Positions 35,110 to 43,806 of a stretch of DNA of 64,000 bases are shown piece by piece. A model generated the notes under the pieces. It had not been told where the DNA came from. It saw only the letters and a list, made by a program, of their open reading frames with translations, and made no database searches. Each line of letters opens with the position of its first letter. Positions within the stretch are counted from its first letter, which is position 1. A program made the position numbers and the translations under genes. Origin of the DNA: JBAZLV01 sp964586075 (GTDB lineage: Bacteria > Nitrospirota > UBA9217); assembly GCA_964586075.1 (NCBI GenBank), contig CAZPGZ010000017.1, positions 7,240-71,239 of the forward strand, written 5' to 3'.

Positions 35110-35138
35110 GAGCCCCCGGCTCGAGCCGGAAGGGGCTC
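35110..35138. repeat. Long palindromic hairpin overlapping the rsmA stop
   Basis: GAGCCCC (35110-35116) pairs with GGGGCTC (35132-35138) around a perfect 14 bp palindrome CCGGCTCGAGCCGG (35116-35129). There is no T run, so it is not a standard terminator, although it could stall polymerase or protect the rsmA mRNA end. It may be part of the same relic as the adjacent repeat. Confidence 0.5.
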
Positions 35139-35919
35139 AACTGAGGAAGTCCGCCAGTCTTCCAAATTCCTCCACGGTCAGGGTTTCGGCCCGTCGACTC
35201 AGATCAACGCCTGTTTTATCCAGAATTGCTTCCATCTTCTCTTGCGGAATATCAAGCTGCTTGAGGGCATTTCGAAGGGTTTTTCTGCGCTGGGAAAACG
35301 CTGCCTTGACTACCCGGAAAAAAAAGGCCTCATCCCGCAGCGAAACAGCCGGGCGGCTGCGGATCACAAGAGTGATGACCGCTGAATCCACTTTTGGTTT
35401 TGGTGAAAAGGCTTCCGGCGGCACGCTGAATTCAATTCTGGGTTCTGCATATAACTGGACCAAAATGGATAGATAGCCGTAATCCTTTCCTCCCGGCGAT
35501 GCGGAAATTCGCCGGGCGACTTCCTTTTGCAGCATAAGCGTGAGACTGAGAAATTTTTTGCGATGGGCAAGGAGTTTCTGGATAATAGGTGTTGATATGT
35601 AATAGGGAAGATTGGCAACGACCTTCCATTGGCCTGTCAAACCGGCATACGGATACTCAAGCGCATCTGCCTGGACTATTTCAACCTGTTTTTGCCCGGA
35701 GAATTGCCGGCGCAAAACAGGTAAGAGCCGTTCATCCAGTTCAATTGCAAGAACCTTCTTTGCCTTCTCCGCAAGTACAGCGGTTAAATGGCCCAGTCCC
35801 GGCCCGATTTCGAGAACCAGATTCTCGGAACCTAGCTGTGCTGCGGTTGCTATTTTTTGATGGTAGTAAGGATCCTGAAGAAAGTTCTGGCCCAGAGATT
35901 TTTTTGCGCGGATATTCAT
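35137..35919 (-). CDS. rsmA: 16S rRNA (adenine(1518/1519)-N(6))-dimethyltransferase
   Basis: A 260-residue KsgA/RsmA. N-terminal RAKKSLGQNFLQDPYYHQKI, motif I LEIGPGLGHLTAVLAEKA, motif II AIELDERL, the catalytic NLPYYIS and the region AFSPKPKVDSAVITL are all present. It dimethylates two adenines near the 3' end of 16S rRNA during 30S assembly. Full length; start ATG 35919. The stop codon lies within a strong hairpin. Confidence 0.96.
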   Translation of the reverse strand: MNIRAKKSLGQNFLQDPYYHQKIATAAQLGSENLVLEIGPGLGHLTAVLAEKAKKVLAIELDERLLPVLRRQFSGQKQVEIVQADALEYPYAGLTGQWKVVANLPYYISTPIIQKLLAHRKKFLSLTLMLQKEVARRISASPGGKDYGYLSILVQLYAEPRIEFSVPPEAFSPKPKVDSAVITLVIRSRPAVSLRDEAFFFRVVKAAFSQRRKTLRNALKQLDIPQEKMEAILDKTGVDLSRRAETLTVEEFGRLADFLS

Positions 35920-35980
35920 ACTTGCCTGCTCGGGTTGTTAACGATAATCCTGCATGGCTGCAGTGCTGTTTCCCGCATTT

Positions 35981-36829
35981 TTATATACGCATCCTTGGAT
36001 CAAGTCTGTCTCTCAGAAAATCGCCGATGATGTTGAAGCTGATTACCGTGATACAGATGGCGATGCCGGGAAAAATCACCATCCAGGGGGCAGAGTTGAT
36101 ATAGTCGCGGTTCAGGCTGATCATGGAGCCCCAGGTCGGCGTGGGAGGCTGGACGCCGAGACCGAGAAATGAAAGTGATGCTTCCAGCAGAATAAATCCA
36201 CCGACACGTAGACTGCCTGCCACGAGCAGCAAGGGAATCGCGTTCGGCAGAATATGCTTGTATAAAATCCTTGTCGGTGTGGCCCCTATCGCTTTTGATG
36301 CATCCACGTAAGTTTGTTCCTTCAGTGTAAGCGTGATGCCACGCACCAGCCGCGCGAAGCCGGCCCAGCCGACAAGCGTGATTGCAAGCATGGCAGAGGT
36401 GAGGCCAGGCGGCGTCATGACGGCACTGATGCCGATGGCAAGAAGAAGGCTGGGAAATGCGAGAAAAATATCGAAAATCTGGGAGAGGATGATGTCCGTC
36501 TTGCCGCCGAAGTATCCTGCGATCAGTCCGAAAAAAATGCCGATGCACAAGGACAGCGCAGACGAAGCAATCCCTACTGCCAGAGAAATGCGCGCGCCGG
36601 AAACAATCCGGGAAAGGATATCTCTTCCCTTGCTGTCCGTCCCGAGGTAGTGCGTTGTATCCGGTGGCTGCTTGATCTTATTGAGGTCCATGGCAAGCGG
36701 GTCAAAGGAAACCAAAGAGGGACCGACGAGCGCTGTCAGTACAAGCAGAACAAGCAAAACAGCCGCAATAATCGCAGGAATGTTTGCCGCAGCTTTTTTG
36801 TGCGTAGAAGAATGGAGCATGGCCTTCAT
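35981..36829 (-). CDS. Peptide/nickel-type ABC transporter permease (DppC/OppC family)
   Basis: A 282-residue inner-membrane permease with six hydrophobic segments and the family signature DASKAIGATPTRILYKHILPN (EAA loop). The N-terminal HYLGTDSKGRDILSRIVSGARISL is typical of DppC. It pairs with the DppB-like protein upstream (gap 44 bp or overlapping, depending on start). ATG 36829 is chosen; a TTG at 36877 that overlaps the dppB stop is an alternative. No ATPase or binding protein is nearby. Confidence 0.9.
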   Translation of the reverse strand: MKAMLHSSTHKKAAANIPAIIAAVLLVLLVLTALVGPSLVSFDPLAMDLNKIKQPPDTTHYLGTDSKGRDILSRIVSGARISLAVGIASSALSLCIGIFFGLIAGYFGGKTDIILSQIFDIFLAFPSLLLAIGISAVMTPPGLTSAMLAITLVGWAGFARLVRGITLTLKEQTYVDASKAIGATPTRILYKHILPNAIPLLLVAGSLRVGGFILLEASLSFLGLGVQPPTPTWGSMISLNRDYINSAPWMVIFPGIAICITVISFNIIGDFLRDRLDPRMRI

Positions 36830-36873
36830 TGTGCAAAAAACTTCATTTTGTTTTTTGTCCCTCGGAACGTGCG

Positions 36874-37815
36874 TCAAGCATTTCGTGCCTGCTTTTCGCG
36901 CACCCGCGGATCCAGAAACTGATACGAAATATCTACCAGCAGATTTATGGTCACAAAGACCAGGGATCCAAAAAGAACGACGCCCATGATCACCGGATAA
37001 TCCCGCTTCAGAATGCCGTCAAGCGCGTACCTGCCGAGGCCGTCCCATCCGAAAATAGTTTCTGTCAGCACCGCACCGTTCAGATATGAGCCAAGGTCCA
37101 GGCCGATCAGGGTTACGATCGGGATGAGGGAATTTTTAAGCGCGTGTTTGAGCACCACCTGTGTTTCGGAAAGGCCCTTGGCGCGGGCGGCGGCTACATA
37201 CGGCTGAGAAAGTGATTCCAGCATGGAAGAGCGTGTTACGCGCGCGATATAAGAAAGCGAAAATGTTCCAAGCGTTGCAGCAGGGAGAATGATATGAAGA
37301 AAACTGCCGTTGCCCATGCCCGACGGTGGAAGCCACTGGAGATAGAAGGCGAAAATAAGCATCAGGGCGAGGCCGAGCCAAAAAACTGGTATTGAAATAC
37401 CACCCACGGAAACGAGCAGTATCAGCCGGTCCCAGACAGTGCCTTGTTTGACTGCCGCAATTACGCCCATGCCGATCCCGAATACCGAAGCGAACAGCAT
37501 GGCTGCGGCAGCGAGTTTCAGCGTGTTCGGAAATTTTTGCATCAAGTCGTCGTTGATTTTGCGGTTGGTATAGTATGAACGTCCGAGTTCACCGCCGGCA
37601 ATGAGTTTCAAGTAACCCAGATATTGGGCGGCCAGCGGTTTGTCGCTGCCGAGTTCCGCGCGGATCCTCGCCAGCGTTTCTGGATTTGCCCGTTCACCGG
37701 CCATACCCTGGACAGGATCGCCCGGCAGAGACTGCATAAGGATAAAAGTAATGAGCGTTATGCCGATAAGCGTGGGGATAAAAAGAAATATCCGATTCAG
37801 AATGTAGCGTGGCAT
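36874..37815 (-). CDS. Peptide/nickel-type ABC transporter permease (DppB/OppB family)
   Basis: A 313-residue permease with the DppB N-terminus (MPRYILNRIFLFIPTLIGITLITF), the large periplasmic loop including GDPVQGMAGERANPETLARIR, the EAA loop AAARAKGLSETQVVLKHALKNSLIP and VLTETIFGWDGLGRYALDGI. It forms the membrane channel with DppC. It has a promoter 10 nt upstream of the ATG. Substrate class (peptides, nickel or others) is not visible. Confidence 0.9.
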   Translation of the reverse strand: MPRYILNRIFLFIPTLIGITLITFILMQSLPGDPVQGMAGERANPETLARIRAELGSDKPLAAQYLGYLKLIAGGELGRSYYTNRKINDDLMQKFPNTLKLAAAAMLFASVFGIGMGVIAAVKQGTVWDRLILLVSVGGISIPVFWLGLALMLIFAFYLQWLPPSGMGNGSFLHIILPAATLGTFSLSYIARVTRSSMLESLSQPYVAAARAKGLSETQVVLKHALKNSLIPIVTLIGLDLGSYLNGAVLTETIFGWDGLGRYALDGILKRDYPVIMGVVLFGSLVFVTINLLVDISYQFLDPRVREKQARNA

Positions 37816-37825
37816 GGATAAGCTG

Positions 37826-37854
37826 ATCTTACACAAAAAGACTAGAAACCGCAA
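37826..37854 (-). promoter_or_regulatory. Promoter of the dppBC-like pair
   Basis: Minus-strand TTGCGG (37854-37849), 17 bp, TAAGAT (37831-37826), 10 nt before the ATG at 37815. The leader would be only about 3 nt. Confidence 0.5.
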
Positions 37855-37993
37855 TTGGAAAGTGTTGAGGGGTGCTCTTCGGTTGCAAAATTATTAAGCG
37901 CTTGCTTTCGAAAAATGTTTATGGAATAATTCAATCATCTTTTCTGAGCAGGCTGTTTCACTATTTTTACGACACGCTCTCCACGGAGGCACT

Positions 37994-39469
37994 ATGGCAA
38001 AAAAAACGGAAGCACTTCTTATCGCAAAAGCAAAAGAGAGCATCGCAATTCTTCCGAGCATGGCCAACCGACATGGCCTGATTGCCGGTGCCACCGGGAC
38101 CGGCAAAACCGTAACGCTTCGCGTCATGGCGGAACAGTTCAGCAGGATCGGCGTGCCGGTTTTTCTCGCCGATGTAAAAGGCGACCTCACCGGCATTGCA
38201 AAAGCAGGCGGCGACAAACCGGACTTTGCCTCACGCGCAAAACAGCTGGGGATCGACGGTTTTGCTTTTGAAAATTGTCCGACCACCTTCTGGGACCTGT
38301 TCGGGCTGCAGGGACACCCGGTTCGCACTACGATCTCAGAAATGGGACCGCTTCTGCTTTCCCGTGTTTTAAACCTGAATGAAATTCAGAGCGGAGTGCT
38401 CTCCATTATTTTCAAAGTCGCCGATGATAACGGTTTGCTCCTTTTGGACCTTAAGGACCTTCGCGCCATGACTCAATTTGTGGGCGACAACGCGGACAAA
38501 TTCAAAACCCAGTACGGCAATATTTCTACGGCGAGCATCGGGGCCATCCAGCGCGGTCTGCTCGGAATTGAGGAGCAGGGCGGTGAGGCATTTTTCGGAG
38601 AGCCCGCCCTGAATCTTGCAGACCTCATGCAAACCGATGCGGCAGGCAGGGGGATGGTCAACATTCTTGCCGCGGAAAAGCTTCTGCAGTCGCCAAAACT
38701 GTATGCCACCTTCCTTCTTTGGATGCTGGCGGAGCTTTTCGAGACCCTTCCTGAGGTCGGTGATCCTGACAAACCAAAACTTGTGTTCTTCTTTGATGAA
38801 GCACATCTGCTGTTCGATGACGCACCGAAAGCCCTAGAAGATAAAATAGAACAGGTGGTGAGGCTTATTCGTTCCAAAGGCGTAGGAGTATATTTTATAA
38901 CGCAGAATCCGCTCGATGTGCCCGAAACGGTTCTGGGCCAGCTGGGAAACCGGGTCCAGCATGCTCTTCGCGCTTTTACGCCAAAGGATCAGAAGGCAGT
39001 CAAGGCCGCAGCCGACACCTTCCGCCCCAATCCGAATCTGGATGTGGCAAAAGTCATCACGGAACTCGGTGTCGGCGAAGCGCTTATTTCCGTGCTTGAT
39101 GCTAAAGGTTCTCCCACTGTCGTGGAACGGGCATTTGTCTGCCCGCCGCGAAGCCGGCTTGCGCCTCTGACATCTGAAGAGCGGATGGAAATTATCAAAG
39201 CGTCCGATTTGTTCGGACATTATGAAAAAACGATTGACCGTGAGTCTGCGTACGAAAAACTGAAACAGCGCACCGCGGAGGCCGAGGAAGAGCAGGGTCA
39301 GGAGCCGGGCGCGCCGACGCGGCGGGGAAAAGCTGCAGAACCGCAATCAGAAGCCGCCAAAATTGTCGGTGCCATGGCAAAGAGTGCCGCGCATGCTATC
39401 GGAAGTCAAATAGGACGCCAAATTATCCGGGGAGTGCTTGGATCGATCCTGGGTGGAGGAAGGCGCTAA
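37994..39469 (+). CDS. HerA-like NTPase, DUF853 (YjgR family)
   Basis: A 491-residue P-loop ATPase of the HerA/FtsK superfamily. Walker A GATGTGKT is near residues 33-40, followed by VFLADVKGDLTGIAKAG, Walker B VFFFDEAHLLF, and YFITQNPLDVPETVLGQLGNRVQHALRAFTP. The C-terminus is a charged linker plus a Gly-rich tail (GSILGGGRR). YjgR-like proteins are widespread but poorly characterised. The ATG at 37994 follows GGAGG. Confidence 0.88.
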   Translation: MAKKTEALLIAKAKESIAILPSMANRHGLIAGATGTGKTVTLRVMAEQFSRIGVPVFLADVKGDLTGIAKAGGDKPDFASRAKQLGIDGFAFENCPTTFWDLFGLQGHPVRTTISEMGPLLLSRVLNLNEIQSGVLSIIFKVADDNGLLLLDLKDLRAMTQFVGDNADKFKTQYGNISTASIGAIQRGLLGIEEQGGEAFFGEPALNLADLMQTDAAGRGMVNILAAEKLLQSPKLYATFLLWMLAELFETLPEVGDPDKPKLVFFFDEAHLLFDDAPKALEDKIEQVVRLIRSKGVGVYFITQNPLDVPETVLGQLGNRVQHALRAFTPKDQKAVKAAADTFRPNPNLDVAKVITELGVGEALISVLDAKGSPTVVERAFVCPPRSRLAPLTSEERMEIIKASDLFGHYEKTIDRESAYEKLKQRTAEAEEEQGQEPGAPTRRGKAAEPQSEAAKIVGAMAKSAAHAIGSQIGRQIIRGVLGSILGGGRR

Positions 39470-39564
39470 AAAAAGAGTGGAATGGCTTGTCAAAAGTTTT
39501 CTGCTTCGCATGAAGCAGGTTGTTCTGGAACGATGTTGAAAAAAATGGCAGGCACAAGGTGTTG

Positions 39565-40233
39565 CTACTTTCTTCCTTTTGATTTCGGCACGTAATATTG
39601 CGTGCCCTGTTTCATGCTCAATATCTGCTTGAGCAAATCATCAAGATCTTCCCGCCGGTGAACAAAATCGATATCTGAAGTGTTGATGACAAGAAGAGGG
39701 GTGTCGCTGTAGCGAAAAAAGAACTGGTTGTAAGCCTCATTTACGGCGGCGATGTAGTCCTGGTTGACCTGTTTTTCGAATGATCTGGCGCGCTGCCTGA
39801 TGCGCCGGAGAAGAGTGTCCGTATCTGCCTGCAGAAAAATGACAAGATCAGGCCGAACGATGTTGGGCTCGAGTATTTTGTAGAACTGCTCGTACAGCGC
39901 GAGCTCATTGTCGCTGAGGTTAAGATAGGCAAAGATGCGGTCTTTGTCGAACAGATAATCGCTGATGGTGATCTGCGTGAACAAATCAGGCTGGTTCATC
40001 TCTTGCTGCTGGGTGAATCTGTTCAGGAGAAAGAACATCTGGGTTTGAAAACGAAAGCGTTCCGGTTCACGATAGAAATCAGGAAGAAAGGGATTTTCTT
40101 CCGCCCGTTCGAGAATCAAGCGGGCTCCAAGCTCCTCCGCAAGCAGGCCGGTAAGGCTTGTTTTTCCCACACCGATCGGCCCTTCGGTTACGATATACTT
40201 TGCTTGGGAAACAGCATCAGGTCTTCTGGTCAT
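39565..40233 (-). CDS. Deoxynucleoside kinase
   Basis: A 222-residue P-loop kinase (dCK/dGK family) that phosphorylates deoxynucleosides for salvage. Visible are the P-loop EGPIGVGKTSL, the substrate region ERAEENPFLPDFY, the ISDYLFDKDRIFA motif corresponding to the catalytic DRS-like block, and the LID arginines LRRIRQRARSFEK. The ATG at 40233 overlaps the folK stop (ATGA). The pairing folK-dNK is common in several anaerobic lineages. Base specificity is unknown. Confidence 0.88.
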   Translation of the reverse strand: MTRRPDAVSQAKYIVTEGPIGVGKTSLTGLLAEELGARLILERAEENPFLPDFYREPERFRFQTQMFFLLNRFTQQQEMNQPDLFTQITISDYLFDKDRIFAYLNLSDNELALYEQFYKILEPNIVRPDLVIFLQADTDTLLRRIRQRARSFEKQVNQDYIAAVNEAYNQFFFRYSDTPLLVINTSDIDFVHRREDLDDLLKQILSMKQGTQYYVPKSKGRK

Positions 40234-40727
40234 GGTTTTTTCCCGCAGTTGCAAGCTGCAACGCGATGAGGATCTTCCAGTTCTTCGAGCAGGCGTGACG
40301 CCGTTTTTTGCAGAACCGGATGCACTACCTGCGGTGCGATTTCACACAAAGGGACAAGTACGAACCTGCGGGATGCCAGTAACGGATGCGGTATCGCAAG
40401 ATCGGAGGTCTCCATCACTGCATCTCCGTACAGCAGAATATCAAGGTCGATTGTCCGCGGGCCCCAGCGGAGTGTTCTGCTGCGTCCGAGCTTGTTTTCA
40501 ATGTTACGGCAGGCTTCAAGCAGCTGGCTGGCCGAAAGATCCGTGTGCAATTCCGCGACTGCGTTGATGAAATCCTCCTGGTTACGAAAGCCTACCGGCT
40601 CGGTGCCGTAAAAAGAAGAAGTTTTTTTTACGCACCCTGTTTCACGCAAGAGTTCAAGGGCTCGGAGACAATTGCCTGCTTTATCTCCCATATTTGAGCC
40701 TAAACCGATATACGCTATTGTCGGCAT
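40230..40727 (-). CDS. folK: 2-amino-4-hydroxy-6-hydroxymethyldihydropteridine pyrophosphokinase
   Basis: A 165-residue HPPK of folate synthesis, transferring pyrophosphate from ATP. It shows AYIGLGSNMGDK, SSFYGTEPVGFRNQEDFINAVAEL, the signature RWGPRTIDLDILLYGD and IPHPLLASRRFVLVPLCEI. Start ATG 40727 by the family N-terminus. It follows dapL by 63 bp. Confidence 0.95.
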   Translation of the reverse strand: MPTIAYIGLGSNMGDKAGNCLRALELLRETGCVKKTSSFYGTEPVGFRNQEDFINAVAELHTDLSASQLLEACRNIENKLGRSRTLRWGPRTIDLDILLYGDAVMETSDLAIPHPLLASRRFVLVPLCEIAPQVVHPVLQKTASRLLEELEDPHRVAACNCGKKP

Positions 40728-40790
40728 GAAAAATCCGTTCAGCGCCCTCCGCATGTGACGCGTTACCTCTTCAGGAACGCCGCTTCTGTT

Positions 40791-42041
40791 TTAAAACTCA
40801 AATTGAAGGCCGCTCATCCGTTTCCCGAATTCATCAAGCACGCGCTGTTCATCTTTTCTGCCGTTGGACACAAATGTAGCGGAGAAGCGGATATACGATC
40901 CGGCATCATCCCACGGTACGGTGCTGATGAGTTTTTCCGAAATAAGAAACTCAGAAAATTCCTCCGCGTTGGAAAACCGTCTGCCGTTTTTGATGCCCTT
41001 CGGCATTTTGACATACAGATAGAAAGTGCCCGCAGGCATCTTTGCGTTAAAACCCATTGCTGCGAGAACGGAAACCATGGCTTGCAGTCTGCGCTCGTAT
41101 TTTGCGGTGATTTCTGAGGTTATCTCAGGATGGTCCAGAGCGTGCACGCCCGCCATCTGGATTGCCTTGAACTGCCCGGAGTCGTAATTGTCCTTGACGT
41201 TTCCATAACCAGCCATGATCCGTTCATTTCCCGCCACAAAACCCAGACGCCAGCCGGTCATATTATACGCCTTCGACAAGGAGTGAATTTCAACCCCCAC
41301 GTCTTTTGCGCCGGCTACGGAAAGAAAGGAAAGCGGTTTTGATCCATAGGTCAGCGCGGCATAGGCAGCGTCGTGCACAACAACAATGTTGTTTGCTTTT
41401 GCAAAAGCTACCACGGTCTCAAAAAAAGCCCTGGTTGCGCCGGCACCGGTTGGATTGTTCGGATAGTTAATATAAAGGAGCTTCGCGCGTTTCTTTACGT
41501 CATCGGAGAGCTTTTCGAAGTCAGGAAGAAATCCGTTTTGTTCCAAAAGAGGCAGATTAACCACTTCTCCGCCGTACCAGCGGGTATGTGTTCCCATAAT
41601 GGGGTATCCGGGAACCGTCATCAGCGTGACATCACCGGGATTAACGAATACTGCCGGAAACATTGCAAGTGCCGGTTTGCTTCCGATGCAATGCAGTACT
41701 TCGGTTTCCGGGTTGAGTCCGTTAACGCCATAGACGTTTTGAAGATAGCGCGCGGCCGCATCCTTGAACTCTTGGATACCGTTGTCTGCGTAGCCCCGGT
41801 TCTGGGGTCTTTCTGTTTCCTGCTGAAGGGCTTTGACTACATCGGGAAACGCCATCTCATCAGGTTCTCCCACGCCAAAATCGATCAGTTCCACGCCAGG
41901 ATGCGCTGCAAGTGCGGCTCGCTTGGCGCGTTTGATTTTTTCAAACTTGTAGATTTTCTGCTCTTTGCCGAACAGCGCGCCTCCGAGGCGATCCGCGAAT
42001 AGCGTTTGAATATATGTTTCTTTTTCTGTTGTTTCTGACAC
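40791..42041 (-). CDS. dapL: LL-diaminopimelate aminotransferase
   Basis: A 416-residue class I PLP aminotransferase with DFGVGEPDEMAFPDVV, GYADNGIQEFKDAAARYL, NYPNNPTGAGA, VVHDAAYAALTYG and the PLP-lysine SLSKAYNMTGWRLGFVAGN. These fit the DapL family, which converts tetrahydrodipicolinate directly to LL-diaminopimelate. Its place among dapA, dapB, dapF and lysA, with no dapD, dapC or dapE, supports this over aspartate aminotransferase. Confidence 0.88.
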   Translation of the reverse strand: MSETTEKETYIQTLFADRLGGALFGKEQKIYKFEKIKRAKRAALAAHPGVELIDFGVGEPDEMAFPDVVKALQQETERPQNRGYADNGIQEFKDAAARYLQNVYGVNGLNPETEVLHCIGSKPALAMFPAVFVNPGDVTLMTVPGYPIMGTHTRWYGGEVVNLPLLEQNGFLPDFEKLSDDVKKRAKLLYINYPNNPTGAGATRAFFETVVAFAKANNIVVVHDAAYAALTYGSKPLSFLSVAGAKDVGVEIHSLSKAYNMTGWRLGFVAGNERIMAGYGNVKDNYDSGQFKAIQMAGVHALDHPEITSEITAKYERRLQAMVSVLAAMGFNAKMPAGTFYLYVKMPKGIKNGRRFSNAEEFSEFLISEKLISTVPWDDAGSYIRFSATFVSNGRKDEQRVLDEFGKRMSGLQFEF

Positions 42042-42084
42042 GAATAAAACCTCCTCATGAATTCTCTGAATTCCTAAAAAAATA

Positions 42085-42816
42085 TTATTTGCTTGTATTA
42101 ATCCAGTCTAGCAGTTTTTCTTCAGGAAGATATCCCGGAAGCACAAGGCCGTCCTGCCGTACCAAGAGCGGTGTTCCGGTAAAGTCATAGGATTTCGCCA
42201 GGGCCGTGGTCCGTTCGACCGCATCTGCAGGACAGGACGGTTCAGGCACCGGCTTGCCGCTGAACGCGTCATCGAGCATGGGAATTGACTTTGAGCACAG
42301 TATAGCCTGGGCCTTCTTGTATGCATCCTTGTGCATCGGCAGTGGATTCAGGATCAGATAGAACGCAATGTCTGTGTGTTTTTCGACAATACGCTTCATT
42401 ACCGGATGCAGTTCACGGCAGTACGGACAATCCGGATCCGTGAAAACGATGACCTTTTTCTTTGCCGTTGGGGTCCCTAACACCATAGCGTCGGAAAGCG
42501 GAATTTTAGAGAAAGCCACTTTTTTCGGTACGGGGCTGAGGCCGCCGATCAGGTACTTTTTTGAAAAATCAAGAAGCACGATGCCGCGCTGCGCATCTTT
42601 CTGCACCTCGATCTGCCACGCCCCTTTGAGCGGCGAGGCCTTGACCTCAAGGACTTTTCCGTTTGGCACAACACGATCAACAATGTCCTGTGCCTCGGAC
42701 TTTTTTAATTTATGGCATTTCAGGCAGTCTTGCCCTTCTTTCATCTTAAATGCCTGCGCCGAAACGGGAAGGATAAACAGTAAAAATCCAGTGACCAGAC
42801 AAATAACCTTCTTCAT
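42085..42816 (-). CDS. Periplasmic DsbC-like thiol:disulfide protein with a CxxCH motif
   Basis: A 243-residue exported protein: signal peptide 1-22 (MKKVICLVTGFLLFILPVSA then QAF), an N-terminal DsbC/DsbG-like dimerisation domain and a thioredoxin domain with active site CPYC at 130-133. Close to the mature N-terminus is C31-L-K-C34-H35, a c-type heme attachment motif. Two further cysteines are near the C-terminus (ILCSKS, EPSCPAD). Disulfide isomerase or cytochrome-maturation roles are inferred. It lies between dapB and dapL. Confidence 0.8.
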   Translation of the reverse strand: MKKVICLVTGFLLFILPVSAQAFKMKEGQDCLKCHKLKKSEAQDIVDRVVPNGKVLEVKASPLKGAWQIEVQKDAQRGIVLLDFSKKYLIGGLSPVPKKVAFSKIPLSDAMVLGTPTAKKKVIVFTDPDCPYCRELHPVMKRIVEKHTDIAFYLILNPLPMHKDAYKKAQAILCSKSIPMLDDAFSGKPVPEPSCPADAVERTTALAKSYDFTGTPLLVRQDGLVLPGYLPEEKLLDWINTSK

Positions 42817-42857
42817 GATGGAGAACTCCTTTATATGGGATTATACATCCTGCATTA

Positions 42858-43667
42858 CTATTTCAGGCCCAGCACATCCTGCATATCATATATGCCAGGT
42901 TTCTTATTTACGATCCATTTTGCCGCGCGAATAGCGCCTGCGGCAAACGTGTCCCTGTTGTGTGCCCGGTGCGTGATCTCAATTCGCTCGCCCGTACCCG
43001 CAAACATGACGGTGTGTTCCCCGACAATATCTCCAGCGCGCACCGTTTGAATGCCGATTTCCTGCTTGGAGCGTTCGCCGACCATGCCTCTGCGGGCATA
43101 CACTGCGGTTTTGTCCAGGTCGCGGTTCACGGCTTGGGAGATAATCTGCGCCATTTTCATGGCGGTGCCCGAAGGAGCGTCTTTTTTCAGGTTGTGATGG
43201 GCTTCTATGATTTCCATGTCATAGTCGTTGCCGATGGCCGCAGCAATTTCACCCAAAATTTTAAAACAAAGATTGACGCCGATGCTCATGTTGGGTGAAA
43301 GCATACAGGGGATCTTTTGTGCATGACGTTCAATTTCTGTGCGCTGTTCACGCGAAAAACCGGTGGTGCCCACCACGACCGGTCTGCCCAGCTCTGCGCA
43401 GGCTTTTATGCTGGCAAGACTGGGGCCGGGTTGGGTAAAATCAATGAGAACATCCCCGTCTTTAAGGGCAGCTGCAAGATCGTCCACGATGGGTGCAGGT
43501 TGTTTGCCGGCCGGGAGGCCCGCCAGAGGAAAAACATCCTGACCAATAAGCGGATGGCCGCTCCGTTCTATTGCAGCAGAAAGACGGATGCCTTCATCCG
43601 TCGAAAGAAGGTTGATGATGCGCAGACCCATTCTGCCAGCCGCTCCCGTTACGACGACGTTAATCAT
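42858..43667 (-). CDS. dapB: 4-hydroxy-tetrahydrodipicolinate reductase
   Basis: A 269-residue DapB. Rossmann motif VTGAAGRMGLRI, DFTQPGPSL, VVGTTGFS, SPNMSIGVN, the catalytic EAHHNLKKDAPSGTA and the C-terminal AHNRDTFAAGAIRAAKWI are all present. It reduces the DapA product with NAD(P)H. The ATG at 43667 follows AGGAG at good spacing; the upstream extension to 43748 is not conserved. Confidence 0.96.
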   Translation of the reverse strand: MINVVVTGAAGRMGLRIINLLSTDEGIRLSAAIERSGHPLIGQDVFPLAGLPAGKQPAPIVDDLAAALKDGDVLIDFTQPGPSLASIKACAELGRPVVVGTTGFSREQRTEIERHAQKIPCMLSPNMSIGVNLCFKILGEIAAAIGNDYDMEIIEAHHNLKKDAPSGTAMKMAQIISQAVNRDLDKTAVYARRGMVGERSKQEIGIQTVRAGDIVGEHTVMFAGTGERIEITHRAHNRDTFAAGAIRAAKWIVNKKPGIYDMQDVLGLK

Positions 43668-43806
43668 GAGGCACTCCTGGTTAGCCGCAGGGAAAATAAC
43701 AGGCTCCATTGCTGGAACGGTTCGCGGGAGAGAGTAGTTGATTGCCAATCCATGCGGACATTTGGCCCTACCGTCGAATATTTTTCTCTGCGGAGTGTGG
43801 CGCTGC

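Noticed and set aside
39501..39518. Hairpin CTGCTTCGCATGAAGCAG after the HerA-like gene
   Set aside because: A perfect 7 bp stem, but no T run follows on either strand, so not called as a terminator.
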